From the NCBI RefSeq assembly GCF_004343305.1, contig NZ_SMAF01000014.1, positions 16,449 to 80,448 on the forward strand: a stretch of 64,000 nt of DNA, given 5' to 3'. Shown piece by piece: positions 27,915 through 44,186 of the stretch. A program made the translations under genes and the position numbers. The notes below the pieces were generated by a model that was not told the DNA's origin, did not search any database, and worked only from the letters and a program-made list of their open reading frames with translations. The DNA is from Pseudofulvimonas gallinarii (GTDB lineage: Bacteria; Pseudomonadota; Gammaproteobacteria; Xanthomonadales; UBA2363). Each line of letters begins with the position of its first letter. Position 1 is the first letter of the stretch.

Positions 27915-28396
27915 TGGTGAGCCCGACCCGGCGCTGACCGGTGCCGCGGAGTCGGCGCTGCGAACCTGGCTGGTGGCATCCGGCCAGGACGCCGAACTCC
28001 TGTATATCGGCGCACTGGTGGCCGGAAAAAGAGGCCAGACACTGGCGGCCGCCGGCGCCGATCCCGACCCAGCCAGAGCGTCGGCCACTTGCCGGCGGAG
28101 GATCGGGTGTCAATGCGAAGGGAGATGTCCACGCTTCGGGACGAGCTGCTCGCCCGGACCGGCAGCGCCTGGCACGGCCGCCTTTCGCCGCTCGCCGTCG
28201 ACGACTGACGACGGCCCCGCGACCACGGCGTGTCGCGCTGCTGGTGGGGCGCCAACGCCAACCACCCGGCCCGCGTTCGCAACCGGCGCCATCGAAGCGG
28301 TGGCCTGTTCAGTCCGGCATGGAACTGCGAAGTTCGGGATCACCGGCCTGCGCCGCGGGCTGCCGGCTGCACAGCCGCGCACCGCGGTGTCCGTGG

Positions 28397-30229
<1,833 letters not shown>

Positions 30230-30289
30230 GGCGACTCCGGTTCACGGGCGGGACAGTCCGCGATTATAGGCAGGCGCCGCGGCCGGCGA

Positions 30290-31660
30290 TCAGCGTGGCT
30301 TTTTCGGTCGTTCATATCCCGGCACGGTCGTCTGCCGGGCGCGCGCCACGGACAGCGCGCCGGCCGGCGCGTTGCGGGTGATGACCGACCCGGCGCCGAT
30401 GGTGGCGTCCTCGCCAATGATGACCGGCGCCACCAGGGCGCTGTTGGAACCGATGAAGGCGCCGGCGCCGATGACGGTGCGATGCTTGTTGGCGCCGTCA
30501 TAGTTGCAGGTGATGGTGCCGGCGCCGACGTTGACGGCGGCCCCGACCTTGGCGTCGCCCAGGTAGGTGAGATGGTTGGCCTTGGCGCCGGCGTCCATGC
30601 GCGTCGCCTTGGTTTCGACGAAGTTGCCGATGTGCACGCCGGCGGCCAGTTCGGTGCCGGGCCTCAGGCGCGCGAAGGGCCCGATGTGGACGGCGCCTTC
30701 GGCGACCACGCCTTCCAGGTCGCAGTGCGCGCGCACTTCGGTCCCGGCGGCGAGGCGGACGTCGCGCAGGCGGCAGAACGGTCCGATGCGGACGCCGTCG
30801 CCGAGTTCGACTTCGCCTTCGAGTATCACGTTGACGTCGATCTCGACGTCGCGGCCGACGCGGACGTTGCCGCGGACGTCGATGCGCGCAGGATCGGCCA
30901 GCCGTGCACCAGCCAGGCACAGCGCGCGCGCCTGGCGAAGCTGGTAGCGGCGTTCCAGTTGCGCCAGCTGCCAGGGATCGTTGGCGCCTTCGGCTTCCAG
31001 GGGTTCCAGGCAGCGCACGCACTCGGCCGGACGGCCTTCGACGGCGGCCAGCGCGAAGATGTCGGTGAGGTAGTACTCGCCCTGGGCGTTGCTGTTGCCG
31101 ATGCGCGCAAGCCAGTCGCGTAGGTCGACGGCAGCGGCGCAGATGACGCCGGTGTTGACCAGGTCGATGGCGCGCTGGACATCGTCGACGTCGCGCTCCT
31201 CGACGATCGCGGCGACGCGCCCTTGCGCGTCGAGGATCACCCGGCCATAGCCGCGAGGGTCGGGCACGACATCGGCGAGCACGGCCAGTGATCCGCGCCC
31301 GGCGGCAACCAGCGCCGACAGCGTCGCCGGCGTGATCAGCGGACCGTCGCCGAGAAGCACCAGGACGCGGGCATCGTCGGGAATGTGCCGCAACGCCAGC
31401 GAGGCCGCATGGCCGGTGCCGAGCTGCTCGGCCTGGTGCACCCAGTCCAGCGTTGCGTCGCCGGCAAAGGCCGCACGGACCGCATCGCCAGCGTGGCCGT
31501 AGACGACGTGGATCGCCGCCGGCCGCTGCGTCCGCGCCGCCTGCAGGATGTGGTCGAGCATGGGCCGCCCGGCGATGCGATGCAGCACCTTGGGCAGGTC
31601 CGAGACCATGCGCTTGCCGGCGCCGGCGGCGAGGATCACGACATGCAGGGCATCACTCAT
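30290..31660 (-). CDS. glmU: Bifunctional GlcN-1-P acetyltransferase / GlcNAc-1-P uridyltransferase
   Basis: 456 aa, typical length. Catalyses the last two steps to UDP-GlcNAc for peptidoglycan and LPS. The N-terminal pyrophosphorylase domain has the nucleotide motif [18 protein letters not shown] (11-28). The C-terminal half is a left-handed beta-helix of hexapeptide repeats with [20 protein letters not shown] and the acetyl-CoA region [10 protein letters not shown]. The conserved [12 protein letters not shown] tail is present. Probably cotranscribed with glmS; the protease module gene ends 54 bp upstream. Confidence 0.97.
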   Translation of the reverse strand: MSDALHVVILAAGAGKRMVSDLPKVLHRIAGRPMLDHILQAARTQRPAAIHVVYGHAGDAVRAAFAGDATLDWVHQAEQLGTGHAASLALRHIPDDARVLVLLGDGPLITPATLSALVAAGRGSLAVLADVVPDPRGYGRVILDAQGRVAAIVEERDVDDVQRAIDLVNTGVICAAAVDLRDWLARIGNSNAQGEYYLTDIFALAAVEGRPAECVRCLEPLEAEGANDPWQLAQLERRYQLRQARALCLAGARLADPARIDVRGNVRVGRDVEIDVNVILEGEVELGDGVRIGPFCRLRDVRLAAGTEVRAHCDLEGVVAEGAVHIGPFARLRPGTELAAGVHIGNFVETKATRMDAGAKANHLTYLGDAKVGAAVNVGAGTITCNYDGANKHRTVIGAGAFIGSNSALVAPVIIGEDATIGAGSVITRNAPAGALSVARARQTTVPGYERPKKPR

Positions 31661-31714
31661 GCGACGCGTTCCGTTTGGGTCGATGTGCGGTCAATCGTAG
31701 TGCAGCAGCGCCGT

Positions 31715-32842
31715 TCAGGCGCCATGGTCCGGGCTGTCGAGGCGGTCGATCATCGTGTCCGGCGCCGGCTGGCAGCCGAAGCGCTCGATGAGGATGTCGT
31801 CGGCGGCGTCGGCGCGGGCGATGAATTCGCCGACGCGGGCGATCAGCGCCGGATGCTCGGACGGCGTGAAGACATCGGCCATGTGCACGACATGGTTGAA
31901 GCGGATGATGCTGCCGTTGAGGTCGAAGAAGAACGGCGCGTGCTCGTGCGACAGCAGGTGCGCGAACAGTTCGCGCAGGCCACTGCGACCCGGCTGCGCA
32001 AGGCGGCAGGAGAAGTTCACGTGGTCGGCGCAGCAGCAGAAGATGCGCACCAGCGCACTGCCCCGGTAGAAGGACCAGCTCAGTTCGCCGTGGCGCGCGA
32101 GCACCGGATTGATGTCGGCGGCGCGCAGCGCGGCTTCGACGAATTCCGATACCGGCTGCAGGTCGGGGCTGCGGAAGAAGTCGCCGCAGTCGTCGTGCTC
32201 GTCCAGGCGCGTGCCGCAGTTCGGGCAATGCCGCGTCGGCTGCGCGATCAGCTCCTCGCAGGCCGGGCAGTGCAGGCCGAAGGCTTCGGTCTGCGTGCGG
32301 AAGCCGGCAATGAAGGCGCGCACGTCGGCGACCGGAATGCCGAAGCCGACGGATTCGGCGGCATCGAGCTTGCTGCAGGTGACGGCGACCACGCGCTGGG
32401 CGTCGTCGAGCATCGGGCCGCCGGAGTTGCCCGGATTGATGGCGGCGTCGGTCTGGATGAACACCTGGTCGTCAAGCAGCTGGCGTGGATGCGAGACCAC
32501 GCCTTCGGTCAGGGACAGCGGCAGGCCGACGGGGAAGCCGAGGATGTGCACCGGCTGCTTGGCGCGCTGCACGTCCTCGTCGGCCAGTTCGAGCACACGC
32601 TCGGTCATCGGGCGTTCGAGCTCGACGATGGCCAGGTCGCGACGCGGGTGCACGCGTCGCACGGTGCCGAGTACGCGCGAGCGGTCGCGCATTTCGACGG
32701 CGACCTCGCGGTAGGGCGCGACCACATGGCTGTTGGTCAGCAGGTGGCGTTCATCGATGAGGAAACCGGTGCCGGTGCCGTTACCGGTATAGACCTGGAA
32801 CACGCCAAGCTGGTCGATGGCGTCGAAGACCTGCGCTGTCAT
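31715..32842 (-). CDS. Trypsin-like (HtrA-type) protease with zinc ribbon and YbjN-like C-terminus
   Basis: 375 aa from the ATG at 32842, chosen because it overlaps the upstream stop as ATGA (a GTG two codons earlier also exists). Protease domain 1-180 with an intact triad: His39 in TNSHVV, Asp69 in RRDLAIVE, Ser140 in NPGNSGGPM. Unlike DegP-type proteins it has no signal peptide and no PDZ domain. A four-Cys zinc ribbon follows (CPAC at 192-195, CPNC at 206-209), then a domain of about 130 residues (SWSFYRGSALVRIFCC, VNFSCRLA) resembling YbjN or secretion-chaperone folds. A cytoplasmic protease is therefore likely. Substrate unknown. Confidence 0.8.
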   Translation of the reverse strand: MTAQVFDAIDQLGVFQVYTGNGTGTGFLIDERHLLTNSHVVAPYREVAVEMRDRSRVLGTVRRVHPRRDLAIVELERPMTERVLELADEDVQRAKQPVHILGFPVGLPLSLTEGVVSHPRQLLDDQVFIQTDAAINPGNSGGPMLDDAQRVVAVTCSKLDAAESVGFGIPVADVRAFIAGFRTQTEAFGLHCPACEELIAQPTRHCPNCGTRLDEHDDCGDFFRSPDLQPVSEFVEAALRAADINPVLARHGELSWSFYRGSALVRIFCCCADHVNFSCRLAQPGRSGLRELFAHLLSHEHAPFFFDLNGSIIRFNHVVHMADVFTPSEHPALIARVGEFIARADAADDILIERFGCQPAPDTMIDRLDSPDHGA

Positions 32843-34023
32843 TGCCACGCTCCTTCGAATGCGGAGCCGCCGTCGATGGCATCGGCGCTGTCCTCGCCCT
32901 GGCCGTGGGCACGCACGATGGCGGCGGCACGCGCGCGCATCAGGTCGGCGGCTTCCCGCAGCGGCCGCCCGGACGCCTGGTCCAGCGCCTCGCGCAGCGC
33001 TTCCTCGACGCTCGGCGGCCAGACGAACCAGGCCAGCAGGTAGAGGAAATCGACCGCCTGGTACAGCGCCGATTCGAAGCTGCGGCCGGCGGCGTGGTAG
33101 TCGGCGATGGCCTGCTCGCGCTGGCTGCCGCTGAGGACCTTGGCAAGCAGGCCGGCATTGCCTTCGCTGATCGGATTGATCGCGTAGCCGACATGGCCGA
33201 GGCTGGCGACCAGGTCGCCGTCGGGCAGCGCCCGCGCTTCCTTGACCGACTTGGAGAGGATCGCCAGCCGCCGTGCCGGCTGTTCATCGCGATCGCTGTA
33301 GATGGTGTTGGCGTCGTTGAGGCGCTCGGGCAGTCCGCCATTGAGCGGCAGCGCGTAGATGACCTGGCTGTAGGCGAAGTCGGCGACACGGTTGAGCAGC
33401 GCACTGGAACGGTAGCGGCGCACCTCGTCGACCATCGCCTCGACGGCGGCCCAGTGCGTGCGCCAGATCTCCAGCGCCATCCGCACGTCGGCCTCGTCCA
33501 GCGCCTGCACGGCCTCGCGGTCGAGCGCCTGCATGCCGAAATCCTCGGCCAGCCAGCTGTCGGCATTGCAGGCCGCTTCGGCCAGGCGCTGCACGACCTC
33601 GATCAGTTTGTGCGGATGCAGGAGCGTGAGGCGCTCCTCGAATTCCAGCGACACCACTTCGCCGCGCAGGCGCGGCTGGAACAGCTGGCCGGTACCGGAG
33701 AGCCTGGACAGGAAGTGCCGCAGCGCGGCGGTGGCGCTGCCTTCCATCGACAGCGCACCGAGCACGGCGCGCACGACGAGGCGCTCGTCCTCGATGTGCA
33801 GGCGCACCCGCGCTGTGCCCTGGACCAGGCACAGCGGCGTGTTCGTCAGGTCGGGCGCGGGTTGGCCGGGCAGCAGCAGGTAGCCGATGGCCTCGTCGAT
33901 GGCGGCGCGATGTTCACCGGCCTCGTAGAGCTCGATGGCCTTTTCCCGCCGCAGGTGGTCGCGCGGCGCGAACGGGATCGGGCGGCGCAGGGTCGGCGGC
34001 AGGTAGAGCGAAGTGATGGCCAC
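32839..34023 (-). CDS. Partner of the HtrA-like protease, unknown function
   Basis: 394 aa from a GTG at 34023. No signal peptide. Residues 25-50 look like one TPR hairpin (AIELYEAGEHRAAIDEAIGY). The next 100 residues (VRLHIEDERLVVRAVLGALS, RHFLSRLSGTGQLFQPRLRG) have the alternating pattern of a YbjN/chaperone-like alpha-beta fold. The C-terminal half is helical. Its stop overlaps the protease start (ATGA), so the two are translationally coupled and probably work together, for instance as adaptor and protease (inference). I do not recognise a named family. Confidence 0.75.
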   Translation of the reverse strand: MAITSLYLPPTLRRPIPFAPRDHLRREKAIELYEAGEHRAAIDEAIGYLLLPGQPAPDLTNTPLCLVQGTARVRLHIEDERLVVRAVLGALSMEGSATAALRHFLSRLSGTGQLFQPRLRGEVVSLEFEERLTLLHPHKLIEVVQRLAEAACNADSWLAEDFGMQALDREAVQALDEADVRMALEIWRTHWAAVEAMVDEVRRYRSSALLNRVADFAYSQVIYALPLNGGLPERLNDANTIYSDRDEQPARRLAILSKSVKEARALPDGDLVASLGHVGYAINPISEGNAGLLAKVLSGSQREQAIADYHAAGRSFESALYQAVDFLYLLAWFVWPPSVEEALREALDQASGRPLREAADLMRARAAAIVRAHGQGEDSADAIDGGSAFEGAWQ

Positions 34024-34154
34024 GGTGGGTCAGCGATCCTGGTTTGGCTGCGCTCGGCCGGCGCTGGACGGGGCCTGTTCGCAGCGGCACGTGCCGGCGC
34101 TGGGGCGTGCCGGTCCGCGGCGCCGGCGCAGAGGATGAATCCGGAGGCCAAGGC

Positions 34155-34183
34155 GACGATGCCGGCATGAAGCCGGCATCGTC
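34155..34183 (-). terminator. Hairpin terminator after the atp operon
   Basis: Perfect 12-bp stem gacgatgccggc / gccggcatcgtc with a 5-nt loop, 28 bp downstream of the atpC stop. The following bases are not T-rich, so termination may be partial and allow readthrough towards the protease module and glmU-glmS. Confidence 0.6.
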
Positions 34184-34211
34184 GCGCGCCTGTGGTTGCC
34201 CGGGGTGTTGC

Positions 34212-34634
34212 TCAGTGTTTCAGGTTCTTGCGCAGGCGCTCCAGCGCCTGCAGCTGCGCCACCGCCTCGGCCAGCCTGGCCTGGGCTTCGGCGACGTCCA
34301 TGGCCTGGCCGCGGTTGGCCAGCGCGCGCTCGGCTTCTTCCTTGGCCTTGCGGGCGACGGCTTCGTCGAGATCCTTCGTGCGGATCGCGGTGTCGGCGAG
34401 CACGGAGATCACCTGCGGCTGCACCTCGAGGATGCCGCCGGAGACGTAGAACTCCTGGCTTTCGCCGTTCTCGAGGACGACGCGCACGTAGCCCGGCTTG
34501 AGGCGGGTGATCAGCGGCGCGTGGCGCGGCGCGATACCCAGCTCGCCCATCTCGCCCGTGGCGACGACCAGGCTGACGTTGCCGTGGAAGATTTCGTCCT
34601 CGGCGCTGACGATGTCACAACGGATGGTGCTCAT
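34212..34634 (-). CDS. atpC: ATP synthase F1 epsilon subunit
   Basis: 140 aa, the last gene of the atp operon. N-terminal beta-sandwich ([37 protein letters not shown]) and C-terminal helical hairpin (residues about 90-138) are both present, so it can couple rotation and inhibit hydrolysis as usual. It follows atpD by 57 bp. Confidence 0.96.
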   Translation of the reverse strand: MSTIRCDIVSAEDEIFHGNVSLVVATGEMGELGIAPRHAPLITRLKPGYVRVVLENGESQEFYVSGGILEVQPQVISVLADTAIRTKDLDEAVARKAKEEAERALANRGQAMDVAEAQARLAEAVAQLQALERLRKNLKH

Positions 34635-34691
34635 TCGGGTTCCTCGGTGCGGTGGAGCGGAGCGGGCCCCGCTCCACGCGGTCGCGGGGTC

Positions 34692-36242
<1,551 letters not shown>

Positions 36243-36293
36243 TCAGCGGCTCGTCCTGGTCCGGCGTCGCGGGTCCGAGTCCCGCTGTTGCTG

Positions 36294-37157
36294 TTACACC
36301 GCGGCGGCGCCGCCGACGATTTCCGAAATCTCCTGGGTGATCGCCGCCTGCCGCGCCTTGTTGTAGCTGAGGTTGAGCGTGTCGATGAGCTTGGTGGCGT
36401 TGTCGGAGGCCGACTTCATCGCCACCATGCGCGCGGCATGCTCGGACGCGAGGTTCTCCAGCACCGCCTGGTACACCAGCGACTCCACGTAACGGGTCAG
36501 CACCTGGTTGAGCACGGTCTCGGCGTCCGGCTCGTAGATGTAGTCCCAGTCATGGCGCGTTTCCAGCGCTTCCTCGACCGGCAGCGGCAGCAGCTGGTCG
36601 ATGCGCGGCTTCTGCGCCATCGTGTTGATGAAGTCGTTGTAGCAGAGGAACACGCGGTCCAGGCGGGCTTCGCTGTAGCCGTCAAGCATGATCGACATGA
36701 CGCCGACCAGCTGCTCCAGCTGCGGGCGCTCGCCCAGGTGCGTGACCGAACCCAGCAGGTTCACCTTCAGGCGGCGGAAGAACGCCGTCGCCTTCTGGCC
36801 GATGCAGACGACGTCCACTTCGACGCCCTGGTCCTGCCACGACTTCATGTCTGCGAGCAGGCGACGGAACAGCGTCGAGTTCAGGCCGCCGGCGAGGCCG
36901 CGGTCACTGGAAACGACGATGTAGCCGACGCGGCGCGTTTCCTCGCGCTGGGTCAGGAACGGGTGCACGAAATCGGTGTTGGCCTGGCCGATGTGGCTGA
37001 TCAACTGCCGGATCAGGCGTGCGTACGGACGCGAGGCGCGCATGCGGTCCTGCGCCTTGCGGATCTTCGATGCCGAGACCATTTCCAGCGCGCGCGTCAC
37101 CTTGCGGGTGTTCTGCACGCTCTTGATCTTGGTTTTGATTTCTCTGCCGCCAGCCAT
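36294..37157 (-). CDS. atpG: ATP synthase F1 gamma subunit
   Basis: 287 aa from the ATG at 37157 with gagaag upstream. Central shaft of the motor. Conserved N-terminal coil ([31 protein letters not shown]) and C-terminal coil ([38 protein letters not shown]) are present. Lies between atpA and atpD. Confidence 0.97.
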   Translation of the reverse strand: MAGGREIKTKIKSVQNTRKVTRALEMVSASKIRKAQDRMRASRPYARLIRQLISHIGQANTDFVHPFLTQREETRRVGYIVVSSDRGLAGGLNSTLFRRLLADMKSWQDQGVEVDVVCIGQKATAFFRRLKVNLLGSVTHLGERPQLEQLVGVMSIMLDGYSEARLDRVFLCYNDFINTMAQKPRIDQLLPLPVEEALETRHDWDYIYEPDAETVLNQVLTRYVESLVYQAVLENLASEHAARMVAMKSASDNATKLIDTLNLSYNKARQAAITQEISEIVGGAAAV

Positions 37158-37274
37158 TGCTCTTCTCTCGGGACCCTTGTCGTGGGCGCGGCGTCGGGAT
37201 GTCGATCCCTGCGGCCGCGGCCCGCGTCGTCCATGCAGTCCGGTGATCCGGCGAGCCGGATCCCGGGCCAATCC

Positions 37275-38822
<1,548 letters not shown>

Positions 38823-38883
38823 GGCTTGAGCCTCTGGTCCGGCGCCATTCCCGCGCGCCGCGTTCAATCGGAAATTCGTGGAA

Positions 38884-39420
38884 TCAATGCGTCAACGCGC
38901 CGTGCAGCTTGGCCAGTCGCCCGCGCACGCTGCCGTCGATGACGACGTCGCCGGCGTCGATCACGGCGCCACCGATGACCGACGGGTCGATCTCGTTGCG
39001 CAGTTCGACCTCGCGGCCGAGGCGGCGGCGCAGGGCGGCCTTGAGGGTTTCCATCTGCGACGGCTCCAGGGCGACCGCCGAGAGCACGCTGGCCTTGACC
39101 ACGCGTTCGGCGTCGGCACGCAGCAGCTCGTACTGCGCCGCGACCTGTGAGAGCAGCGGCAGGCGGCGGTTCTCGGCGAGCGTGGCCAGGAAGCGTCCAT
39201 AGACGCCGTCCGGCGTGTCACCTTCCGGCAGCAGCAGCTGCACCTGCTCGGCCTGGCTCAGGCCCGGATGGGCCAGGTACGCGGCGACCCGCTCGTCCTC
39301 GGCGATGGTCGCCGAGAACAGCAGGCGCTGCGACCAGTCGGCCAGGACGCCATCGGCCCGCGCCAGCTCGAAGGCGGCACGGGCGTAGGGACGGGCCAGG
39401 GTCTGGGCGTTCGCGCTCAT
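38884..39420 (-). CDS. atpH: ATP synthase F1 delta subunit
   Basis: 178 aa. Stator subunit connecting F1 to the b dimer. N-terminal helical bundle starts [14 protein letters not shown], the family signature; the C-terminal ends in [11 protein letters not shown]. It follows atpF by 4 bp, so the two are translated closely together. Confidence 0.95.
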   Translation of the reverse strand: MSANAQTLARPYARAAFELARADGVLADWSQRLLFSATIAEDERVAAYLAHPGLSQAEQVQLLLPEGDTPDGVYGRFLATLAENRRLPLLSQVAAQYELLRADAERVVKASVLSAVALEPSQMETLKAALRRRLGREVELRNEIDPSVIGGAVIDAGDVVIDGSVRGRLAKLHGALTH

Positions 39421-39424
39421 GTCG

Positions 39425-39895
39425 TCAGATCTCGCTGGCCAGCTCTTCGATCAGCGCGCGATGCGCCGCGGCGTCGATCTCGCGACGGACGATCTTCTCG
39501 GCGCCCAGGACGGCCAGGCCGCCCAGCTGGGTGCGCAGGTTCTCGCGCGCCGACTGCAGCATGCTGCCGATCTCGGCTTCCGCCGCCGCCTTCTGGCGCA
39601 CGGCCTCGGCGAGGGCGTCAGCCTTGGCCTTGTCGAGGATCTGGTTCGCCTGCGCGTGGGCGCGGTCGAGGATCTCGGCGGCCTTCGAGCGGGCGGCCTT
39701 GATCTCTTCCTCGACACGCTGGTCGGCGGCGGCGAGGTCGGCCTTCGCACGGTCGGCGGCGGCCAGGCCCTCGGCGATCTTCTGCTGGCGCTCCTCGATG
39801 GCCTTGAGCAGCGGCGGCCAGACGACGGTGGCGATCAGCCAGATCAGGCCGGCAAAGGCCAACGCCTGGGCGATAAGGGTCAGATTGAGGTTCAT
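39425..39895 (-). CDS. atpF: ATP synthase F0 b subunit
   Basis: 156 aa. Peripheral stalk. One N-terminal membrane span ([20 protein letters not shown], about 7-26) followed by a long charged coiled coil to the C-terminus ([20 protein letters not shown] and similar). Length as in E. coli AtpF. Confidence 0.96.
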   Translation of the reverse strand: MNLNLTLIAQALAFAGLIWLIATVVWPPLLKAIEERQQKIAEGLAAADRAKADLAAADQRVEEEIKAARSKAAEILDRAHAQANQILDKAKADALAEAVRQKAAAEAEIGSMLQSARENLRTQLGGLAVLGAEKIVRREIDAAAHRALIEELASEI

Positions 39896-40011
39896 GGGTG
39901 CGCTCTGCCTGTGATCAGGAGCCGGACGACGCGATCGCCGCGCGGCTCCATGTTTGCCTGGCGCCGCGCGGCCCGGCGAGCGGGTTGCGCGGCGCGTCCG
40001 TCACGGCCGGA

Positions 40012-41170
<1,159 letters not shown>

Positions 41171-41171
41171 G

Positions 41172-41582
41172 TCAGTGAGCCTTGCTTGCCTGCGGCCGGC
41201 CAGTCATGGCCAGCATCTGCGCTACCAGGGCGGCGATGACGCCGGTCAGGACCGGCATCGGTGGCAGCCCCAGCGCCACGCCGGCCGCCAGTCCACCGAT
41301 CACCACCACCCACTTCAACATCAAACCGGTCAGCAGCCTTCCGACTGCGCCTGATGAGGACTGCACGCCACCGCCGAGGGCGATGCGGCCGAACAGCCAG
41401 GCGCCCGTCACGACCACCAGCCCGCCGACGGCGGCGGCCAGTGCCCAGAAGGCGCCCTTGATCAGCCAGGGCAGCGATGCCACCAGGATGGCGATATGCC
41501 AGGGCCCCAATCCACGGCTCGCGGGCATGCCCCTCGGGGCGCCGGCGCTGGCTCGGTTGGATTGCGACATCGGCATGACCAT
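41172..41582 (-). CDS. atpI: AtpI-like protein, ATP synthase subunit I
   Basis: 136 aa from the ATG at 41582; in-frame ATGs at 41576 and 41570 are also possible and none has a clear ribosome binding site. Four hydrophobic segments (about 27-47, 52-70, 90-110, 112-130) fit the poorly conserved AtpI/Uncl family, thought to help c-ring assembly or Mg uptake. First gene of the atp operon. The name rests mainly on position and topology. Confidence 0.8.
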   Translation of the reverse strand: MVMPMSQSNRASAGAPRGMPASRGLGPWHIAILVASLPWLIKGAFWALAAAVGGLVVVTGAWLFGRIALGGGVQSSSGAVGRLLTGLMLKWVVVIGGLAAGVALGLPPMPVLTGVIAALVAQMLAMTGRPQASKAH

Positions 41583-41893
41583 CTAAACCTGTGAGCGGAC
41601 GCACGATGCGCGGCTCCGCCTGTGCGTGGCCGGTCGGTGGCTGCCGGCCCGCCCCGGGATGGCCAGGGTGGCGGCGCTACGCGACGCGACATTCGCGCCG
41701 GTTCCGGGCAGCCCGATACCACCTGGGCCGGCCGGTCCCGCAATGCGGGTCGGTGGCTCGGGTGGAATGGACAATTCGGAACAGGCTGCTGTGAAGCAGC
41801 GGAATTATAGCAGCCGTTTTCAGCGCCGGGGAAGTGGCGAAGGTCCGCAGCCTGAACGGCCGCGGACCGTCAAACGGTGGTTCTCAGCCGGTT
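41583..41893. other. Intergenic region upstream of the atp operon
   Basis: 311 bp holding the atp promoter (see 41804-41833). No gene is seen in it. The upstream YkvA-like gene is on the same strand and ends at 41894, so a separate promoter for atp is needed unless readthrough occurs. Confidence 0.5.
41804..41833 (-). promoter_or_regulatory. Probable atp operon promoter
   Basis: On the minus strand a perfect -10 TATAAT (41809 to 41804) is preceded, with an 18-bp spacer, by a weak -35 TTCCCC (41833 to 41828). Transcription should start near 41797, giving an untranslated leader of about 215 nt before atpI. Confidence 0.6.
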
Positions 41894-42454
41894 TCAGCGC
41901 GTGGTGAACAGCGAGAACGGGCTGGTGCTGGCGTAGGTGCCGGCGTTGGCACGGCGGCGGCGCATGCGATCCATCAGTTCGTCGCGGCGCTGGGTCAGCC
42001 AGGCGTCGCGGTGCATGCCGCCGGTGTCGCCGCCACGGGACGCCTCGGAGGCGCGGAACACGCAGAACTCGCCGTAGGCCTCCAGCTCGTGGCGCAGTTC
42101 GCGGAGCACCAGCTCGATCATGATGGCGTCGTCGAGGAAGCCGAACACCGGCAGGGCGTCGGGGATGTCGTCGTGCGGCTCGGCGAAGTAGCTCAACGCG
42201 CCCAGCGCGCGGCTGCGCTCCTCCTCGTTCAACGGCCAGGCTTCGTCCTGCACCATGGTGATGAGTGCGACCAGCCGGCGCATGCGCTCGGCGACGAAGT
42301 CGGGCACGCGCGTCGCACGCACGCGCTCCAGCAGCGCGGTGGCGTGGGCGCAGACCTCCGGGGCGGACAGCCCCGAATTGCGCGCAACCGCCTGCTGCAT
42401 GGCACGGCGGAAGTGCTCAAGGTCTTCGTTGTTGAGGTTGATGGTGATTTCCAC
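41894..42454 (-). CDS. YkvA / DUF1232-type protein
   Basis: 186 aa from a GTG at 42454; that start gives (M)EITINLNNEDLEHFRRAM, a natural N-terminus. The DUF1232 core is clear: ALSYFAEPHDDIPDALPVFG followed by FLDDAIMIELVLRELRHELE. This family of small YkvA-like proteins is of unknown function, often membrane-associated in other members. It stands upstream of the atp operon on the same strand and is divergent from the desaturase gene. Confidence 0.85.
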   Translation of the reverse strand: MEITINLNNEDLEHFRRAMQQAVARNSGLSAPEVCAHATALLERVRATRVPDFVAERMRRLVALITMVQDEAWPLNEEERSRALGALSYFAEPHDDIPDALPVFGFLDDAIMIELVLRELRHELEAYGEFCVFRASEASRGGDTGGMHRDAWLTQRRDELMDRMRRRRANAGTYASTSPFSLFTTR

Positions 42455-42627
42455 GGCACAGCTCCGGTTGCCTGGGCAAGGCGGGAAGCGTATCGGTGAG
42501 GGTGCGGCAGCGTCAATGCGCCGCCGGACGATCCAGCGTGAAGCCCAGTGCACCGGCGCAAGCCTGCAATCCGCTGGTCACGCCATATCCAGCTATAGTG
42601 GCCGCTCAGTCCTTCTGCAGAACACAC

Positions 42628-43809
42628 ATGCTCGACACGCTTCTCTCGTTCCTCGATGGCGGCCTTACCGGCGCCTCGCTCCCCTGGATGCTGCTCTACT
42701 TCGCGATCGCGGCGCAGCTGACCATCCTTTCGGTCACCCTCTACCTGCACCGTTGCCAGGCCCATCGCGGCGTCGACCTGCACGGCCTGGTCAGCCATCC
42801 CTGCCGCCTGTGGCTGTGGATGAGCACGGGCATGAACACCAAGGAGTGGGTGGCGATCCACCGCAAGCACCACGCCCGTTGCGAGACGCCCGAGGATCCG
42901 CACAGCCCGCAGTTCCACGGCATCGGCAAGGTCGTGGTCCACGGCGTCGCGCTCTACACGGAAGCGGCGAAGGACGGGAACATCCTTGACCAGTTCGGCC
43001 ACGGCACGCCGGACGACTGGATCGAGCGCAAGGTGTACAGCCGCTTCAAGATCCTCGGCCCAGCCCTGCTGCTGCTGATCAACTTCGCCGCTTTCGGCGT
43101 CGCCGGCATCGCGGTGTGGGCGCTGCAGATGCTGGTCATCCCCATCCTCGCCGCCGGCCTGGTCAACGGCCTCGGCCACTGGTGGGGCTACCGCAACTTC
43201 GATACCGACGACCGCTCGCACAACCTGACGCCGTGGGCGGTGCTGCTGGGTGGCGAGGAACTTCACAACAACCACCATGCGTTCCCGAGCTCGGCGCGTT
43301 TCGCACTGCGCCGTGGCGAGTTCGACATCGGCTGGATGGTGCTGCGCGCGCTGTCGGTGCTGCGCCTGGCGAAGATCCGTCGCGTCGCACCGGTGCTTGA
43401 ACGCCACGAGGTCAGCGGCCAGGCCGACCACGAAACGCTGCGCGCCGTGCTGGTGCACCGCTTCCAGGTCATGACCGACTACTTCCGCAATGTCGTCGTG
43501 CCGGTGGTGCAGGAAGAAGCCCAGCGCGCCGGCGCGTCGATGCGCCGCTGGCGCCGCCAGGCACGCAAGGCGCTCGCCTTCCAGAGCCGCCTTGAGGGCG
43601 CGGACCAGCGCTGGTTCTCGCGTCGCCCGACGCTGCACACGGTGTGGGAGTTCCGCCAGCGCCTCCGGTCGCTGTACGAGCGCCGCGGCGTCGGTGGCGA
43701 GCACCTTCTGAAGGCGCTGCAGGAGTGGTGCCATGATGCGGAAGCCACGGGCATCCGCGCGCTGCAGCAGTTCGCGGACCGCCTCAAGGGTTACCGCCTG
43801 GCGGGCTGA
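42628..43809 (+). CDS. Membrane acyl-CoA/acyl-lipid fatty-acid desaturase
   Basis: 393 aa from the ATG at 42628; a -10-like TATAGT lies at 42594-42599. Three His boxes of the membrane di-iron desaturase family: HRCQAH (41-46), HRKHH (78-82), HNNHH (near 213-217). Hydrophobic spans lie near 20-40, 60-70, 150-185. It should introduce a cis double bond (delta-9 type likely) into acyl chains for membrane fluidity. The C-terminal about 110 residues after the last His box are Arg-rich and helical (ASMRRWRRQARKALAF), as in longer proteobacterial members. Monocistronic. Confidence 0.92.
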   Translation: MLDTLLSFLDGGLTGASLPWMLLYFAIAAQLTILSVTLYLHRCQAHRGVDLHGLVSHPCRLWLWMSTGMNTKEWVAIHRKHHARCETPEDPHSPQFHGIGKVVVHGVALYTEAAKDGNILDQFGHGTPDDWIERKVYSRFKILGPALLLLINFAAFGVAGIAVWALQMLVIPILAAGLVNGLGHWWGYRNFDTDDRSHNLTPWAVLLGGEELHNNHHAFPSSARFALRRGEFDIGWMVLRALSVLRLAKIRRVAPVLERHEVSGQADHETLRAVLVHRFQVMTDYFRNVVVPVVQEEAQRAGASMRRWRRQARKALAFQSRLEGADQRWFSRRPTLHTVWEFRQRLRSLYERRGVGGEHLLKALQEWCHDAEATGIRALQQFADRLKGYRLAG

Positions 43810-44186
43810 CCGCCGCCGGCCATCACCACACACTTCCGCTGCGGCGACGGTTTCCGTCGCCGCAGCTGTTTCGGGGCCCACGCGCAATGCATCGCACAGG
43901 TCCGGCCTTCCCGATCCTCCCTACCCGGTGCCGGACCCGCTGCGGCGTCCTCCACCAGTTCGGCATCTCTGGTCAGCGACCGCGAACGGATCGCTGCGGT
44001 GCCACGAGACCGTCCCGCGTCGCGCCGCGCGCCATCATCCCCTTCGTGTTTCCGCCCGTGTCGCTCCCGTGCGTGGCGGGATCTTCGAGGACCACGCGCA
44101 CACGACCTCGCCCTTTGCCGTTCCCTGCTGCCGACGCTGCGGCTTTCCTGCGACACTGCCGCCTTTCCGGTCCGCGCAGCCATTCC
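43810..44186. other. Intergenic region between desaturase and transporter genes
   Basis: 377 bp. Frames are open across it but give low-complexity Arg/Pro sequences without a start signal. No hairpin with T-run, repeat or clear promoter was found. Confidence 0.4.

Larger units (their letters stand above)
27643..28396. other. Long intergenic region with a perfect hairpin and at most one tiny ORF
   Basis: 754 bp between the kinase start and the glmS stop. Long open frames cross it on both strands, but they read as low-complexity Arg/Pro/Ala shadows. It holds a perfect 10-bp hairpin at 27891-27914 and a possible 28-codon ORF at 27760-27846. Nothing else is recognised. It may be a decayed gene region. 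Confidence 0.5.

Noticed and set aside
42496..42627. Longer N-terminus for the desaturase
   Set aside because: The upstream extension is Arg/Pro-rich and the ATG at 42628 gives the expected membrane start.
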